Source: JBBSBY01 sp038205805 (lineage in GTDB: Bacteria > Desulfobacterota > Desulfomonilia > Desulfomonilales > Desulfomonilaceae). Taken from it: a stretch of 64,000 nt of DNA. Position 1 is the first letter of the stretch; every line of letters begins with the position of its first letter. The position numbers and the translations under genes are program-made. The stretch is from contig JBBRBO010000004.1 of the NCBI GenBank assembly GCA_038205805.1, positions 27,591 to 91,590 on the forward strand. Direction: 5' to 3'. Below the pieces are notes generated by a model. It was not told where the DNA came from, searched no databases, and worked only from the letters and a program-made list of their open reading frames with translations. Below are positions 1-7,863 of the stretch, piece after piece.

Positions 1-2
1 GT

Positions 3-785
3 CCGCAGGGCCAATGGCTGAATCCCACCACATGCGAGTGTCAAAGTCGCTGCGACCGCAAGTGTCCTCCCGGGCAGACACTCAATCAGCAAACGTGTAG
101 GTGTGAATCCACGTGCAATAAGCAGTGCCCTCCGCATCAGTACCTCAACCGCAAGACGTGTGAATGCGAGACGCGCTGTAAGCGCACATGTCCCCCTGGG
201 ACGCGTCTCAATGTGGAACGCTGCGTATGCGAGGGCAAACCCTCGTGCAACAAACAATGCCCCGACGGGTTCGTATTGGATAGACAAAGCTGTGAATGCC
301 GGCAACGGCCCAAGAGCAAGGGCTGCGACTCCGATTCCGATTGCGGACCGAATCGCCGTTGCGTGAACGGCCGGTGCGTGCAGTCTCAGGAGCCTTCCAA
401 AAAACCTGACCATGGGGACAAGCCCTCGAAGCCGGACTTTACCAAGCCCGACAGACCGGGAAGACCGGACTTCACTAGGCCCTCGAAGCCCGACCACAGC
501 GACAAACCCTCGAAGCCGGATTTTACCAAGCCCGACAGACCGGGAAGACCGGACTTCACTAGGCCTTCGAAGCCCGACCACAGCGACAAACCCTCGAAGC
601 CGGATTTTACAAAACCCTCTCATCCGGATCGTGGAAGCTCCACTCAGCAATCCTCCCCAAGCCGGGAGCATTCCACGGGCGCCGACAGGACGCCCAAGTT
701 CGATACGCAGCGAGCGCAACCGCAGCGACATATTCCTGATGTGCAACGTAGTAATCAAGAACCGGGACGACAATTTTTCCGGTAA
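3..785 (+). CDS. Cys-rich CXC-repeat secreted protein, 5' end outside window
   Basis: The reading frame is open from the first bases of the window, so the start lies upstream. The visible part has four tandem ~21-residue Cys repeats of the form C-x3-CPPG-x-x-LN-x4-C-x-C. They resemble the CXCXC repeats of eukaryotic silk-like and VEGF-C proteins. A spacer with a further Cys cluster (CDSDSDCGPNRRC) follows, then about three near-identical Pro/Lys/Asp repeats built on the units KPDFTKPDRPGRPDFTR and PSKPDHSDK. The tail is hydrophilic. The disulfide-type cysteines imply an extracytoplasmic protein, but no signal peptide can be seen because the N-terminus is missing. It lies 32 bp upstream of the next secreted protein and may share its transcript. 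No enzymatic function is suggested; a structural or adhesive surface role is an inference. Confidence 0.72.
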   Translation, partial: PQGQWLNPTTCECQSRCDRKCPPGQTLNQQTCRCESTCNKQCPPHQYLNRKTCECETRCKRTCPPGTRLNVERCVCEGKPSCNKQCPDGFVLDRQSCECRQRPKSKGCDSDSDCGPNRRCVNGRCVQSQEPSKKPDHGDKPSKPDFTKPDRPGRPDFTRPSKPDHSDKPSKPDFTKPDRPGRPDFTRPSKPDHSDKPSKPDFTKPSHPDRGSSTQQSSPSREHSTGADRTPKFDTQRAQPQRHIPDVQRSNQEPGRQFFR

Positions 786-817
786 ACACAAGTCAGGCCC
801 TACACAAGGAGGCAACA

Positions 818-1612
818 ATGGTACACTGTAGAAAATTAACAATGGTGACAACCTTGGCGCTCGCAATTATCGTAGCGCTCCCCTTATCGCTTTTTGCGGC
901 GTCTCAAACCGACAAAGCGGTTTCGTCGGCGGCGACAAACGCCCCCACCGTAACAAAGTCGCAACCGGCGAATACGGTTACCCAGCCGAATACCACCGCA
1001 GCCCCCGGGGTGCAAAACACGGGACCTTCACAGGCTGCAACTCCGGGAACGCAGCCTGCGGCTCCCGACCCTGCGGCCACCAAAGCGCCGATTGATGCGC
1101 CGGAACAGTACGCGGCTTGTTCGCCTCAATTTCCTGCTGAGCAAATAGCGGACATGGTGGCGTTTGTCGCGCAAATCTCACCGGAACTGCCGGATAAGGT
1201 CCGCCCCATTCTTCTCAAATGCGATTTGAACGTGAACAGCCAACTCCTGGAGTTCCTCGAGCGCATCCAAGAAGAAGTCGCTCTCGTGGAATTTGATGAC
1301 GACGCCCAAGAAAAGCTGTATCTCCAAGAGAAAACGAAACAGATCGAAGCGGAACTCATCCTTCTGAACAAACCCATTAACGATGCGAACCTTAAGCTGG
1401 TTGTCGGTCAGTTGTTCGAGCTACGCCAACAGGGTCTGAAGCAGTACATCGAGAGGATTCAAAAGGATCTCGACGAAGCAAAAACTAGAGTAGCCAAGCG
1501 CGAAAGCAACAAAGAGAAGATCGTTGACAAGAAAGCCAAAGAACTCATCGACATAGTGCAAGGCGGCTCGAAAGCCGAAAACCCCGAAGATGACGATATG
1601 GATTGGGAGTAA
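818..1612 (+). CDS. Secreted Ala/Thr/Pro-rich coiled-coil protein
   Basis: 264 residues with a good Shine-Dalgarno (AAGGAGG, 7 bases before ATG). Residues 1-28 form a signal peptide ending near LFAAS. Residues 30-90 are a low-complexity Ala/Thr/Pro/Gln linker. Residues 95-140 contain two Cys (AACSPQFP and LLKCDLN) that could pair. Residues 140-235 are highly charged, helical and probably coiled coil, and the acidic tail ends EDDDMDWE. I do not recognise the family. It sits between the Cys-rich repeat protein and the Tat-signal Trp-repeat peptide, which suggests a periplasmic or surface accessory of the same locus. That link rests on position only. Confidence 0.75.
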   Translation: MVHCRKLTMVTTLALAIIVALPLSLFAASQTDKAVSSAATNAPTVTKSQPANTVTQPNTTAAPGVQNTGPSQAATPGTQPAAPDPAATKAPIDAPEQYAACSPQFPAEQIADMVAFVAQISPELPDKVRPILLKCDLNVNSQLLEFLERIQEEVALVEFDDDAQEKLYLQEKTKQIEAELILLNKPINDANLKLVVGQLFELRQQGLKQYIERIQKDLDEAKTRVAKRESNKEKIVDKKAKELIDIVQGGSKAENPEDDDMDWE

Positions 1613-1717
1613 CTCCAGTGGGGTATTCCCGATAGTGATCTAATTCCCGCGCCGACGGCTCATATTTTCCGAATGCCGCCGGCGCCAAATGTTTAAAACA
1701 TCAAGGGAGATCGACCT

Positions 1718-2194
1718 ATGAGCGATAATAAAATCAACGAGGAAATAGTAGAGCATTTGACTGAATCGCCGGATGAAGCGGTGGAAACTAGACGCGAATT
1801 TCTCGAAGGGATGGGCAAGTGGTCAAAGATTGCGCTCGCGGCGGCAGTCATGGGCTCTGCTGCGTACGAAGCCTCCGCCATGAGCTGGGTTGGCCCTTCC
1901 GACTACACCAAGAACTGGTTCAACGGTGGTGGTTGGAAAAACGGGTGGTCCAATGGCGGATGGCACAATGGCGGATGGCACAATGGCGGGTGGCACAATG
2001 CCGGAGGCTGGCATAATGGCGGCGGATGGAAGAACGGCGGTGGATGGCATAATGGCGGCGGATGGAAGAACGGCGGTATATGGTTTAACTCAGGAGGCGG
2101 CGGATGGAAAAACGGCGGTGGATGGCATAACTCAGGAGGAGGGAGTGGAAAAGGTGGCGGCAAAGGAGGTAAGGGAGGCAAAGGCGGAAACTAG
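1718..2194 (+). CDS. Candidate RiPP precursor: Tat signal plus 13 Trp-x-Asn repeats
   Basis: 158 residues. Residues 1-23 are an acidic leader-like stretch. Residues 24-34 read TRREFLEGMGK, matching the twin-arginine consensus S/T-R-R-x-F-L-K. A hydrophobic segment (IALAAAVMGSAAYEASA) ends near residue 54. Residues 67-138 hold 13 W-x-N motifs (WFN, WKN, WSN, WHN) separated by Gly2-4. The C-terminus is a Gly/Lys run. Trp-x-Asn matches the aromatic-x-x motif used by three-residue-cyclophane radical SAM/SPASM enzymes (Grr and Xye type systems), and a radical SAM/SPASM gene lies 0.9 kb downstream on the same strand. A Tat signal would export the peptide after cytoplasmic modification. AGGGAGA precedes the ATG. 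Modification and cyclophane chemistry are inferred. The alternative is an unmodified Gly-rich structural protein. Confidence 0.85.
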   Translation: MSDNKINEEIVEHLTESPDEAVETRREFLEGMGKWSKIALAAAVMGSAAYEASAMSWVGPSDYTKNWFNGGGWKNGWSNGGWHNGGWHNGGWHNAGGWHNGGGWKNGGGWHNGGGWKNGGIWFNSGGGGWKNGGGWHNSGGGSGKGGGKGGKGGKGGN

Positions 2195-2248
2195 CCATAC
2201 CAAACTCCTTCGCAACTCCGCTTTCGCACAAGACGTGTAACAATGACC

Positions 2249-2284
2249 GTTCACCGGGCGCACGACCGTTTCAGCCCGGTGAAC
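2249..2284 (+). repeat. GTTCACCGGGC/GCCCGGTGAAC palindrome
   Basis: A perfect 11-bp inverted repeat separated by 14 bases, 54 bp after the stop of the W-x-N peptide gene. It may be a terminator or attenuator ahead of the maturase genes. Relatives: 7189, 32567, 34717, 43738, 44662, 55319 and 59196. Confidence 0.75.
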
Positions 2285-2302
2285 GATTCCTATGGAGTGT
2301 CA

Positions 2303-3109
2303 ATGATCTACACTGTGCCGGTTCATCTCCTCAACCGCTATCCCAATGACGAGCTGGTCATACGCATCGTCCGGCCGGAGGATATTGTTGCGCTGTTCAG
2401 TGGGGACATTCCGGACAATGCGCTCGGGCTAAGCCTTCCCATCACCGTGCTGGGGGCTTTTGAGACAATCCAGGACGCGCCCCCTATTCCCCTGGACATT
2501 GTAGTTGAGGATTCCAAGGACTTTCCGGAACTCTATAAGCTCACGGAACTCGTGCGTAGTTTTCCTATTCGTGTGACGGCCCGTGCGCAACTCGGTTTCA
2601 GCAAAGTGGTTCGGCTTGCCGCCTCCCTGAACCTACCTGTAAAAATCGAGCTTACACCGCCCGAGCCGCGTCTCATCGAAGAACTCACGGAACTGGCTCG
2701 ATACTATCTGTTTCAATCCACGCTCAATCAGCCCATCGAGTATTTCCACAGCACTCTTGTGGGATTCTTACGCGCGGACCCTGTGTCCTTGTGGCTCATT
2801 CAGGAGGAGGACCCCGCCTTCTACCAGTATGTCGATGACTCCGGTGAAACACGGCGGTCGGGGCTGCTCCCCCAGCTACCCTTCACCGAAGAGATGCGCA
2901 GATTCATTCAGGATCCGCAGTCGGCTACGCCCGATGAATTCGATGAATGCATACCATGCCGATACGTGAGTCCGTGCCGCGGGTACTTTAAACTTCCCGA
3001 TCCCACATATAATTGTGACGGTGTGAAGAGCATCTTTGCGCTGCTCGAAGAGACCGCCGCTGAAATCCAAGCCGTTCAACAACAGTTCGACCAAAAGGTG
3101 AACCCTTGA
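2303..3109 (+). CDS. Pseudo-radical-SAM/SPASM-like partner protein
   Basis: 268 residues from ATG 2303 (GGAG five bases upstream). The longer in-frame start at 2243 would place codons inside a GTTCACCGGGC palindrome, so I prefer 2303. The alternating strand/helix pattern over residues 30-190 looks like part of a barrel but lacks an N-terminal CxxxCxxC. The C-terminus has a SPASM-like cluster, C216-x2-C219-x5-C225 and C238 (CIPCRYVSPCRGYF). It parallels C320-x2-C323-x5-C329 of the adjacent radical SAM enzyme. The stop overlaps the TTG start of that enzyme by four bases, implying translational coupling. Pseudo-radical-SAM partners are known in some RiPP systems. A role in substrate delivery or Fe-S transfer is inference. 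Confidence 0.72.
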   Translation: MIYTVPVHLLNRYPNDELVIRIVRPEDIVALFSGDIPDNALGLSLPITVLGAFETIQDAPPIPLDIVVEDSKDFPELYKLTELVRSFPIRVTARAQLGFSKVVRLAASLNLPVKIELTPPEPRLIEELTELARYYLFQSTLNQPIEYFHSTLVGFLRADPVSLWLIQEEDPAFYQYVDDSGETRRSGLLPQLPFTEEMRRFIQDPQSATPDEFDECIPCRYVSPCRGYFKLPDPTYNCDGVKSIFALLEETAAEIQAVQQQFDQKVNP

Positions 3110-4275
3110 GCCGCAATTCCATATCCGTGATTTTCCTGCCTACGCTTCGTTGTAACGCGGATTGCGATTACTGCTTCGAGAAAAGGTCCGGGGCGGTGAT
3201 GAGCCACGACGACTTCCGGGTGTTCTTCTTAAAGCTCCTTGATTACCTGGAAGCCGAAAACATCCCCTCGGTCACGATCTATTGGCAAGGAGGCGAAGTT
3301 CTTACCCTTTCGCCGGAATGGTTCCTCAAGGCCAATGACTTTATACTCGCCGAGGCCGGTAAGCGCTCAATTCATGTGCACAATGAGCTGCAAACGAACC
3401 TGATCGGCTATGGTCCTAAATGGCGGGACGTTCTTAGGGACATGTTCCGCAATGAGCTGGGTTCGTCACTCGATTACCCGAATCTTTACCGAAAGGCCGG
3501 GGGAAAAGGCCCGGAAGCCTACAACGAACTCTGGCTGGAAAAATACCGCTTAGCGCGCGAGGACGGCGTGAGTGTCGGCATCATCACCCTCCCCAATGCG
3601 GCTTCCCTTAAACGAGGGGCCGCCGAGTTTTACGCCTTTTACACCGAAGTAGTGGGGTTACAGGGATTCCAGGTGAATTCACCGTTCCCGCCTCCAGGGG
3701 CGGAAAAAAAGCTCCCTTTGGATGCCGACGCATACGTCCGCTTCTCCCTCGACCTCGTGGATCTTTGGCTTGAACAGGGATATGAAGACGGCATAGGCAT
3801 GGGACCTTTTGTCGGTATTTTGGGGTACTTTCGGACCGGTGACCCGTCGCTCCTGTTGTGTGGAATGCAACCCGATTGCAGCCGCGGCTTCTTCTGCGTA
3901 GGGCCGACCGGGAATGTCTCCCAATGTGATTGCTGGGTGACGAGCTACCCCGACTTCTCCTTCGGGAACGTCTTCTCCGATGCGACCCTGAAAGACATCC
4001 TGGACGGTCCCGTGCGCAAACGCTTCGAGAGCCGACCCATCGAAATCGTGCGCTGTGAGGATTGTATCGACTGCGAGTTTTTGTCCGTGTGTCACGGAGG
4101 ATGCGCGATCCGCACCTATTCCACGCTCGGGGAGTTCAGCAGAAAAGATCCGTATTGCTTCAAGTATAAAGCGGTCTTCGGCAGATTACAAAGGGCCGCT
4201 CGATCCTTGGCGGCGTCCAATGCGGAACGACGGATCGCAGCCACCGTGCGAGGTAGGCCCTTCCAGCGGGTATAG
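3106..4275 (+). CDS. Radical SAM/SPASM peptide-modifying enzyme
   Basis: 389 residues starting at TTG within a TTGA overlap with the upstream gene. The radical SAM cluster motif is C16-NAD-C20-DY-C23. A barrel follows with the GGE-type motif WQGGEVL near residue 62. The SPASM region carries C252, C258, C264, C274 and C276, then C317, C320, C323, C329, C333 and C351, including the diagnostic C-x2-C-x5-C-x3-C (CIDCEFLSVCHGGC). These ligands support two auxiliary 4Fe-4S clusters as in sactionine, ranthipeptide and cyclophane maturases. The 5'-deoxyadenosyl radical would abstract a hydrogen from the peptide in the cytoplasm. The Tat-signal W-x-N peptide at 1718-2194 is the obvious substrate. An anaerobic sulfatase-maturase relative is the alternative, but no sulfatase is nearby. 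Confidence 0.93.
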   Translation: MSRNSISVIFLPTLRCNADCDYCFEKRSGAVMSHDDFRVFFLKLLDYLEAENIPSVTIYWQGGEVLTLSPEWFLKANDFILAEAGKRSIHVHNELQTNLIGYGPKWRDVLRDMFRNELGSSLDYPNLYRKAGGKGPEAYNELWLEKYRLAREDGVSVGIITLPNAASLKRGAAEFYAFYTEVVGLQGFQVNSPFPPPGAEKKLPLDADAYVRFSLDLVDLWLEQGYEDGIGMGPFVGILGYFRTGDPSLLLCGMQPDCSRGFFCVGPTGNVSQCDCWVTSYPDFSFGNVFSDATLKDILDGPVRKRFESRPIEIVRCEDCIDCEFLSVCHGGCAIRTYSTLGEFSRKDPYCFKYKAVFGRLQRAARSLAASNAERRIAATVRGRPFQRV

Positions 4276-4461
4276 CGCTTGATCTCCGGTGGAGAGAAGG
4301 TGAACGCTGAGCCCCCGACTGTCGCAGCCTCGATCAAGAGCCGATATTCCCCGTGAGGTATTTCGCACCTGCGACACGCCGGTGAACGGCGTTCCGTCAC
4401 TTAAAACAACCGCCACTGGAGCTTTGCTTCAGAAATCCTCGCCCTTGTCTCTCTACCGATG

Positions 4462-4467
4462 TATAAT
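4462..4467 (+). promoter_or_regulatory. Candidate -10 element TATAAT
   Basis: A perfect TATAAT lies about 77 bp before the start of the secreted protein at 4544. No convincing -35 hexamer is seen at 16-18 bp. It suggests that 4544-5910 can be transcribed separately from the radical SAM operon. Confidence 0.3.
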
Positions 4468-4543
4468 TTACCATTCAGTCTTATGTATTCTTCGGCGATT
4501 GCGCTCACACAACCTGGAGCCGTTGCATATCGGGGAGAGAAAG

Positions 4544-5260
4544 ATGTTTCGTAGCCTGGTATGTGGACTCATTTTGCTCTTGTTGGGCGTCCCTGCGGCG
4601 TCGGCGGCGGATTATGCCACGGACTACGCATCGTGTCTGAACAACTGCCGGGGAATAGACGGCGGATCCGAGTCCTCACGCTACTACCGGAGCTGCGTAG
4701 ATGCGTGCGGGAAGCGACACGCTACTCCTGAAGTCACAGAAGGATCTGCGAGGCCGACTTACGGGCAGCCCGGCGGCGCCACGCCCGAAGCGGCACTGCG
4801 AGAAACGCGCAACGCCTTTGTGGACCTGGTGGTGAGTGACGCCTTAGCTATTTTGGCCACAACACAAATGTTTTCGCCGGAAGCTTTTTACCAACGGGCG
4901 GAGCGAGATATGGAGCGGCTCACAGATTGGGCGGATACTCTGGTTACCGAGCGGTACGATGCGCTTGGAACCTCCGGTTATTTTGCGCCGAGCGTGGTGT
5001 TTTACCCGGGGTATTCGAAACAGCCGCCGCCGACGCCCGCTGCGCTAACGCAATCTCTTGGAGCGACCCAAAGCCCAGCCGACAAAGAGCGCAGATTGCA
5101 GGCCGGCAAGTACGCGGAAATAGTGCAACTCCTGGTGGACAAATACCTCCTCAATCTCAGGGAAAGTATGATCACTCTTACGGGCGCCGAGCCCATTGCA
5201 GGCGTATATCTCCGGGATGACGCCGATAATCTCTACAGATATGAAGAGGATGAATCATGA
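4544..5260 (+). CDS. Secreted four-Cys protein of unknown function
   Basis: 238 residues from ATG 4544, preceded by GGGGAGAG. An upstream in-frame ATG at 4382 is less likely because it would bury the signal peptide. Residues 1-22 are a signal peptide (MFRSLVCGLILLLLGVPAAS). The mature N-terminus has a CxxxC...CxxxC pair (YASCLNNCRG and RSCVDACGK), possibly a disulfide helical hairpin. The rest is mainly helical with no recognised motif. Its stop overlaps the start of the HNH protein (ATGA), so the two are translationally coupled. The function is unknown. Confidence 0.75.
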   Translation: MFRSLVCGLILLLLGVPAASAADYATDYASCLNNCRGIDGGSESSRYYRSCVDACGKRHATPEVTEGSARPTYGQPGGATPEAALRETRNAFVDLVVSDALAILATTQMFSPEAFYQRAERDMERLTDWADTLVTERYDALGTSGYFAPSVVFYPGYSKQPPPTPAALTQSLGATQSPADKERRLQAGKYAEIVQLLVDKYLLNLRESMITLTGAEPIAGVYLRDDADNLYRYEEDES

Positions 5261-5910
5261 GGAATATCAAGCGTGTTGCGCTGTGTATCCTTTGCCTCTG
5301 GACCTTTACTGCGCTTCCCGCTGTTTGGAGCCGCGGAAGCGGAGGAGGAGGCCATGGCGGAAGGAGTTCCGGGGGAGGACATGTCGGCCATAGCGGATCA
5401 CACACCGGGAGTCGCACGCACACGTATCACCCGAGTTCACATACCGGCACATCGCACCCCAGCTCACATACCGGCATCGGGCGACATACGAGTCCGTATC
5501 ACGCCTCTCACCCGACCAGCGGTTACAGGGCACGAAGATCGGTCCCCCCTATCACCTGCATAAGGACGTCCCGTAGCCATAATCCACGCCTTGTCTCCCG
5601 GAGTCCTATTCTATGCGCTCCCGACGTTAGGAGAGACATGCACGGCAGAATCCTGAGATCGCAAGGCGCAAGGGCGGAATTCCTGCGCTCGCATAGTCTG
5701 ACACAGTGTCCTCCCGGTTACCACGTGGACCATAAGATTCCCCTGTGGGCCGGCGGCCGCGACACCAAGGAGAATATGCAGCTCCTGACTATCCCTCAAC
5801 ATGCCCAGAAAACCCGTGAGGACTACGTGAGGTACGGCTCCGGCGGATTCAGCCCCACCCCCATTGAGCGGATTTCACTCACACGGGCGACGCTGACCGC
5901 TCTTGGGTAA
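5257..5910 (+). CDS. Secreted Ser/His/Gly-rich protein with HNH-nuclease-like C-terminus
   Basis: 217 residues. The signal peptide (ILCLWTFTALPAVWS) ends near residue 25. Residues 26-95 are Gly/His/Ser-rich with SSHTG-type repeats (YHPSSHTG, SHPSSHTG). The C-terminal third has an HNH-like core: H156-V-D-H159, then a GG-x-D-T-x-x-N segment and LLTIPQHAQKT. This matches the beta-beta-alpha metal layout of HNH endonucleases, which cut nucleic acid. An HNH domain behind a signal peptide could be a secreted nuclease or toxin; no immunity gene is evident. The start overlaps the previous gene by four bases. The HNH assignment is by motif only. Confidence 0.72.
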   Translation: MRNIKRVALCILCLWTFTALPAVWSRGSGGGGHGGRSSGGGHVGHSGSHTGSRTHTYHPSSHTGTSHPSSHTGIGRHTSPYHASHPTSGYRARRSVPPITCIRTSRSHNPRLVSRSPILCAPDVRRDMHGRILRSQGARAEFLRSHSLTQCPPGYHVDHKIPLWAGGRDTKENMQLLTIPQHAQKTREDYVRYGSGGFSPTPIERISLTRATLTALG

Positions 5911-6015
5911 GGCTCAATGACTAGATAGAAGAGCGAAGCTCTCACTGCGGAACAGTCGCCTCGCACCTATTTCTTACCCACGCCGCAGCCGTGCAAAAGT
6001 GGTAATATCCCTTTG

Positions 6016-6226
6016 TATTGCAGCGTATTCTCAGAAGAGTAAAATCGACGCAGTGGAATTTGCAAAGCAGGTTTTTCCAATCTCTTTCTAAGAAATTTAT
6101 GATAATCTCCGAAAGTGGCATTTTTTCCTCGCGAACAGCCGTTTCCGGCAATTGAGAAGTTCTTGGAGAGGGGTTCGTGGAGCATCTTTCAAGAAAGTTC
6201 GCCCCGGTCTTACTTTTCTGATTAAT
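6016..6226 (+). mobile_element. TNA element copy 1, degenerate, subfamily A
   Basis: This copy fills most of the 5911-6246 gap. It carries the conserved segments GCAAAGCAGGTTTTTCC and TTCTTGGAGAGGGGTT, a decayed GCCGAAA hairpin and a decayed GGGGAGAA hairpin. The terminal inverted repeats are eroded and no target duplication is visible. It is identified by alignment to the intact copies at 52584-52804 and 55792-56008. Confidence 0.7.
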
Positions 6227-6246
6227 CCCCTTGGAGCTTACACAGC

Positions 6247-7140
6247 GTGCTGCAACAACACTACGACGCCATCAAGGGGTATTCTCCGGTATTGGCCGCG
6301 ACAATCATTTGGTCGGGCAATTTCATAGTCGCCAGGATATTGGCTGATACCGTTGCTCCCGTGAGTTTGGTGGTAATGCGTTCAAGCATAGCATGTGTCT
6401 TGCTTCTGCCGTTCGTGTTCGGGTCCCTACGCCGCGAAGCACCTATTATCTTCAAGAATATCGGGTTTCTCATGATTACCGCGTTTTTAGGCATAACCAT
6501 GAGCAACTTGCTGGTGTACGTGGCCGCCGGCACTTCCAATGCCTTGAGTATGTCGTTAATAGGGATCTCCTCGCCGATCTTCACCATTGTGTTCGCACGC
6601 ATGTTTTTGGGCGATACGCTCACCATGCGGAGAGCGGCCGGAATGTTCATTGCGATCTTCGGGGTGACCTTTCTTATTACCAACGGTCATCCGGCGGCGT
6701 TGACTCAGATGAGGTTCACCCACGGCGATTTCTGGATGCTCGGACAAGCGATTTCCTTTGCAGTTTACAGCATCCTCATCCGGAAGAAACAAACCGGCCT
6801 CAGCCCGCTCGTGTTTCTCTTTTGCATGTTTAGTATGGGCGCCGTAATCTTGCTGCCTGCGTTCCTCTGGGAGGCCGGAGCCCTCCTCCGGACAGATTTC
6901 AGTCGTGAAATGATCGTCGCCGTACTTTATCTCGGTGTGGGGCCGTCGCTTCTTTCCTACTTATTTTGGAATCGTTCGGTGGCGATGATCGGTCCGGCGA
7001 AAGCGGCGATCGTGTATTACCTTTTACCCTTATTCAGCGGTATAGCGGGATTTTTCTTTCTCGGAGAGCCGATCACCGGGACGCATTTGCTGAGCGGAGC
7101 ATTGATTCTCATCGGCGTAGTCCTGGCCACCAATGGCTAG
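6247..7140 (+). CDS. DMT-family (EamA) transporter
   Basis: 297 residues from GTG, with GGAG 12 bases upstream. Ten hydrophobic segments form two EamA repeats, roughly residues 15-140 and 160-295. Conserved Pro and Gly residues lie at segment ends and the second repeat ends in the usual FFFLGEPITGTHLLSGALILIGV pattern. Members export or import small metabolites across the inner membrane by drug/metabolite-type exchange. The substrate cannot be told from sequence. It stands alone between two repeat-filled gaps. Confidence 0.9.
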   Translation: MLQQHYDAIKGYSPVLAATIIWSGNFIVARILADTVAPVSLVVMRSSIACVLLLPFVFGSLRREAPIIFKNIGFLMITAFLGITMSNLLVYVAAGTSNALSMSLIGISSPIFTIVFARMFLGDTLTMRRAAGMFIAIFGVTFLITNGHPAALTQMRFTHGDFWMLGQAISFAVYSILIRKKQTGLSPLVFLFCMFSMGAVILLPAFLWEAGALLRTDFSREMIVAVLYLGVGPSLLSYLFWNRSVAMIGPAKAAIVYYLLPLFSGIAGFFFLGEPITGTHLLSGALILIGVVLATNG

Positions 7141-7863
7141 ACTCTCGGACGAGGCTCCGCAGCCGCTACATAATCCTATGGTTTCCCAGTAACCGTTCAC
7201 CAGGACCACTGCCGGCCTTTGTGATTACGTACATGACGGCTTGTAGGGTCATGAATGTCCCTTCCGGGCCTCGCAGGACCAGGATGCGTCTCAAATCCTT
7301 AGAACCATTATTTTTTCTAACCCGTAAGCGGCGAAAAACAACCACAATCTGCCCCGGCTTTCTTATACCAATGCGCAGCCAAAGAAGTAATATCGGGGAG
7401 AACTTTCTTGAAAGAAGGCTTCTCCCCGAACCCCTCTCCAAGAACTTTTAAATGGCCGAAACCGGCTTTTATCAAGGAGAAAAGGCCGCTTTCGGCAAAT
7501 TAAACATTCTCAGATAGACGTCGAAAAAACCTACCTTCCCAAAAAGAGTCTTCACCAATGTTACTCGTTGGAAAGCACTTTGGTATTACTTGGTGGTAAG
7601 CCGCATCCCGGCCAGTCCAGCTTCCGGTTTGAGGGGCTTTTTTCATTATTACTTGACAGGCCGGCCAAACTGTTCGATGATAGTAGATAATCCACCAATA
7701 ACCGTTCAATTTGACACTATTGAGCAACCCTGTGAAAGAGGCGCGGGTCTTAACTCGTAACCCGTGAGGAGCGCCTGACCGTTCACCGGGAGTGGGCTAG
7801 GCGTTTCACATTGCAACTAGTAGCCGAAGAAGAAACGGTAGCGCATCGCTATAAGGAGCCTGT
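7141..7863 (+). other. Non-coding gap: palindrome fragments, TNA element, possible promoter
   Basis: 7189-7240 holds a GTTCACCAGGA-type repeat also seen near 32490 and 37800. 7366-7585 is an intact TNA element. 7653-7658 is a perfect TTGACA with only weak -10 candidates near 7676-7683. No coding sequence is convincing here. Confidence 0.6.
7366..7585 (-). mobile_element. TNA element copy 2, intact, subfamily C
   Basis: 220 bp beginning TACCAATGCGC and ending GCACTTTGGTA, an imperfect terminal inverted repeat. It is flanked on both sides by TTA (7363-7365 and 7586-7588), a 3-bp target duplication. It contains both conserved hairpins, one with GGGGAGAA/TTCTCCCC arms and one with GCCGAAA/TTTCGGC arms. 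Confidence 0.88.

Noticed and set aside
1903..2181. Minus-strand Pro-rich frame
   Set aside because: It is the antisense of the W-x-N repeat peptide; the repeats force an open frame on the other strand.
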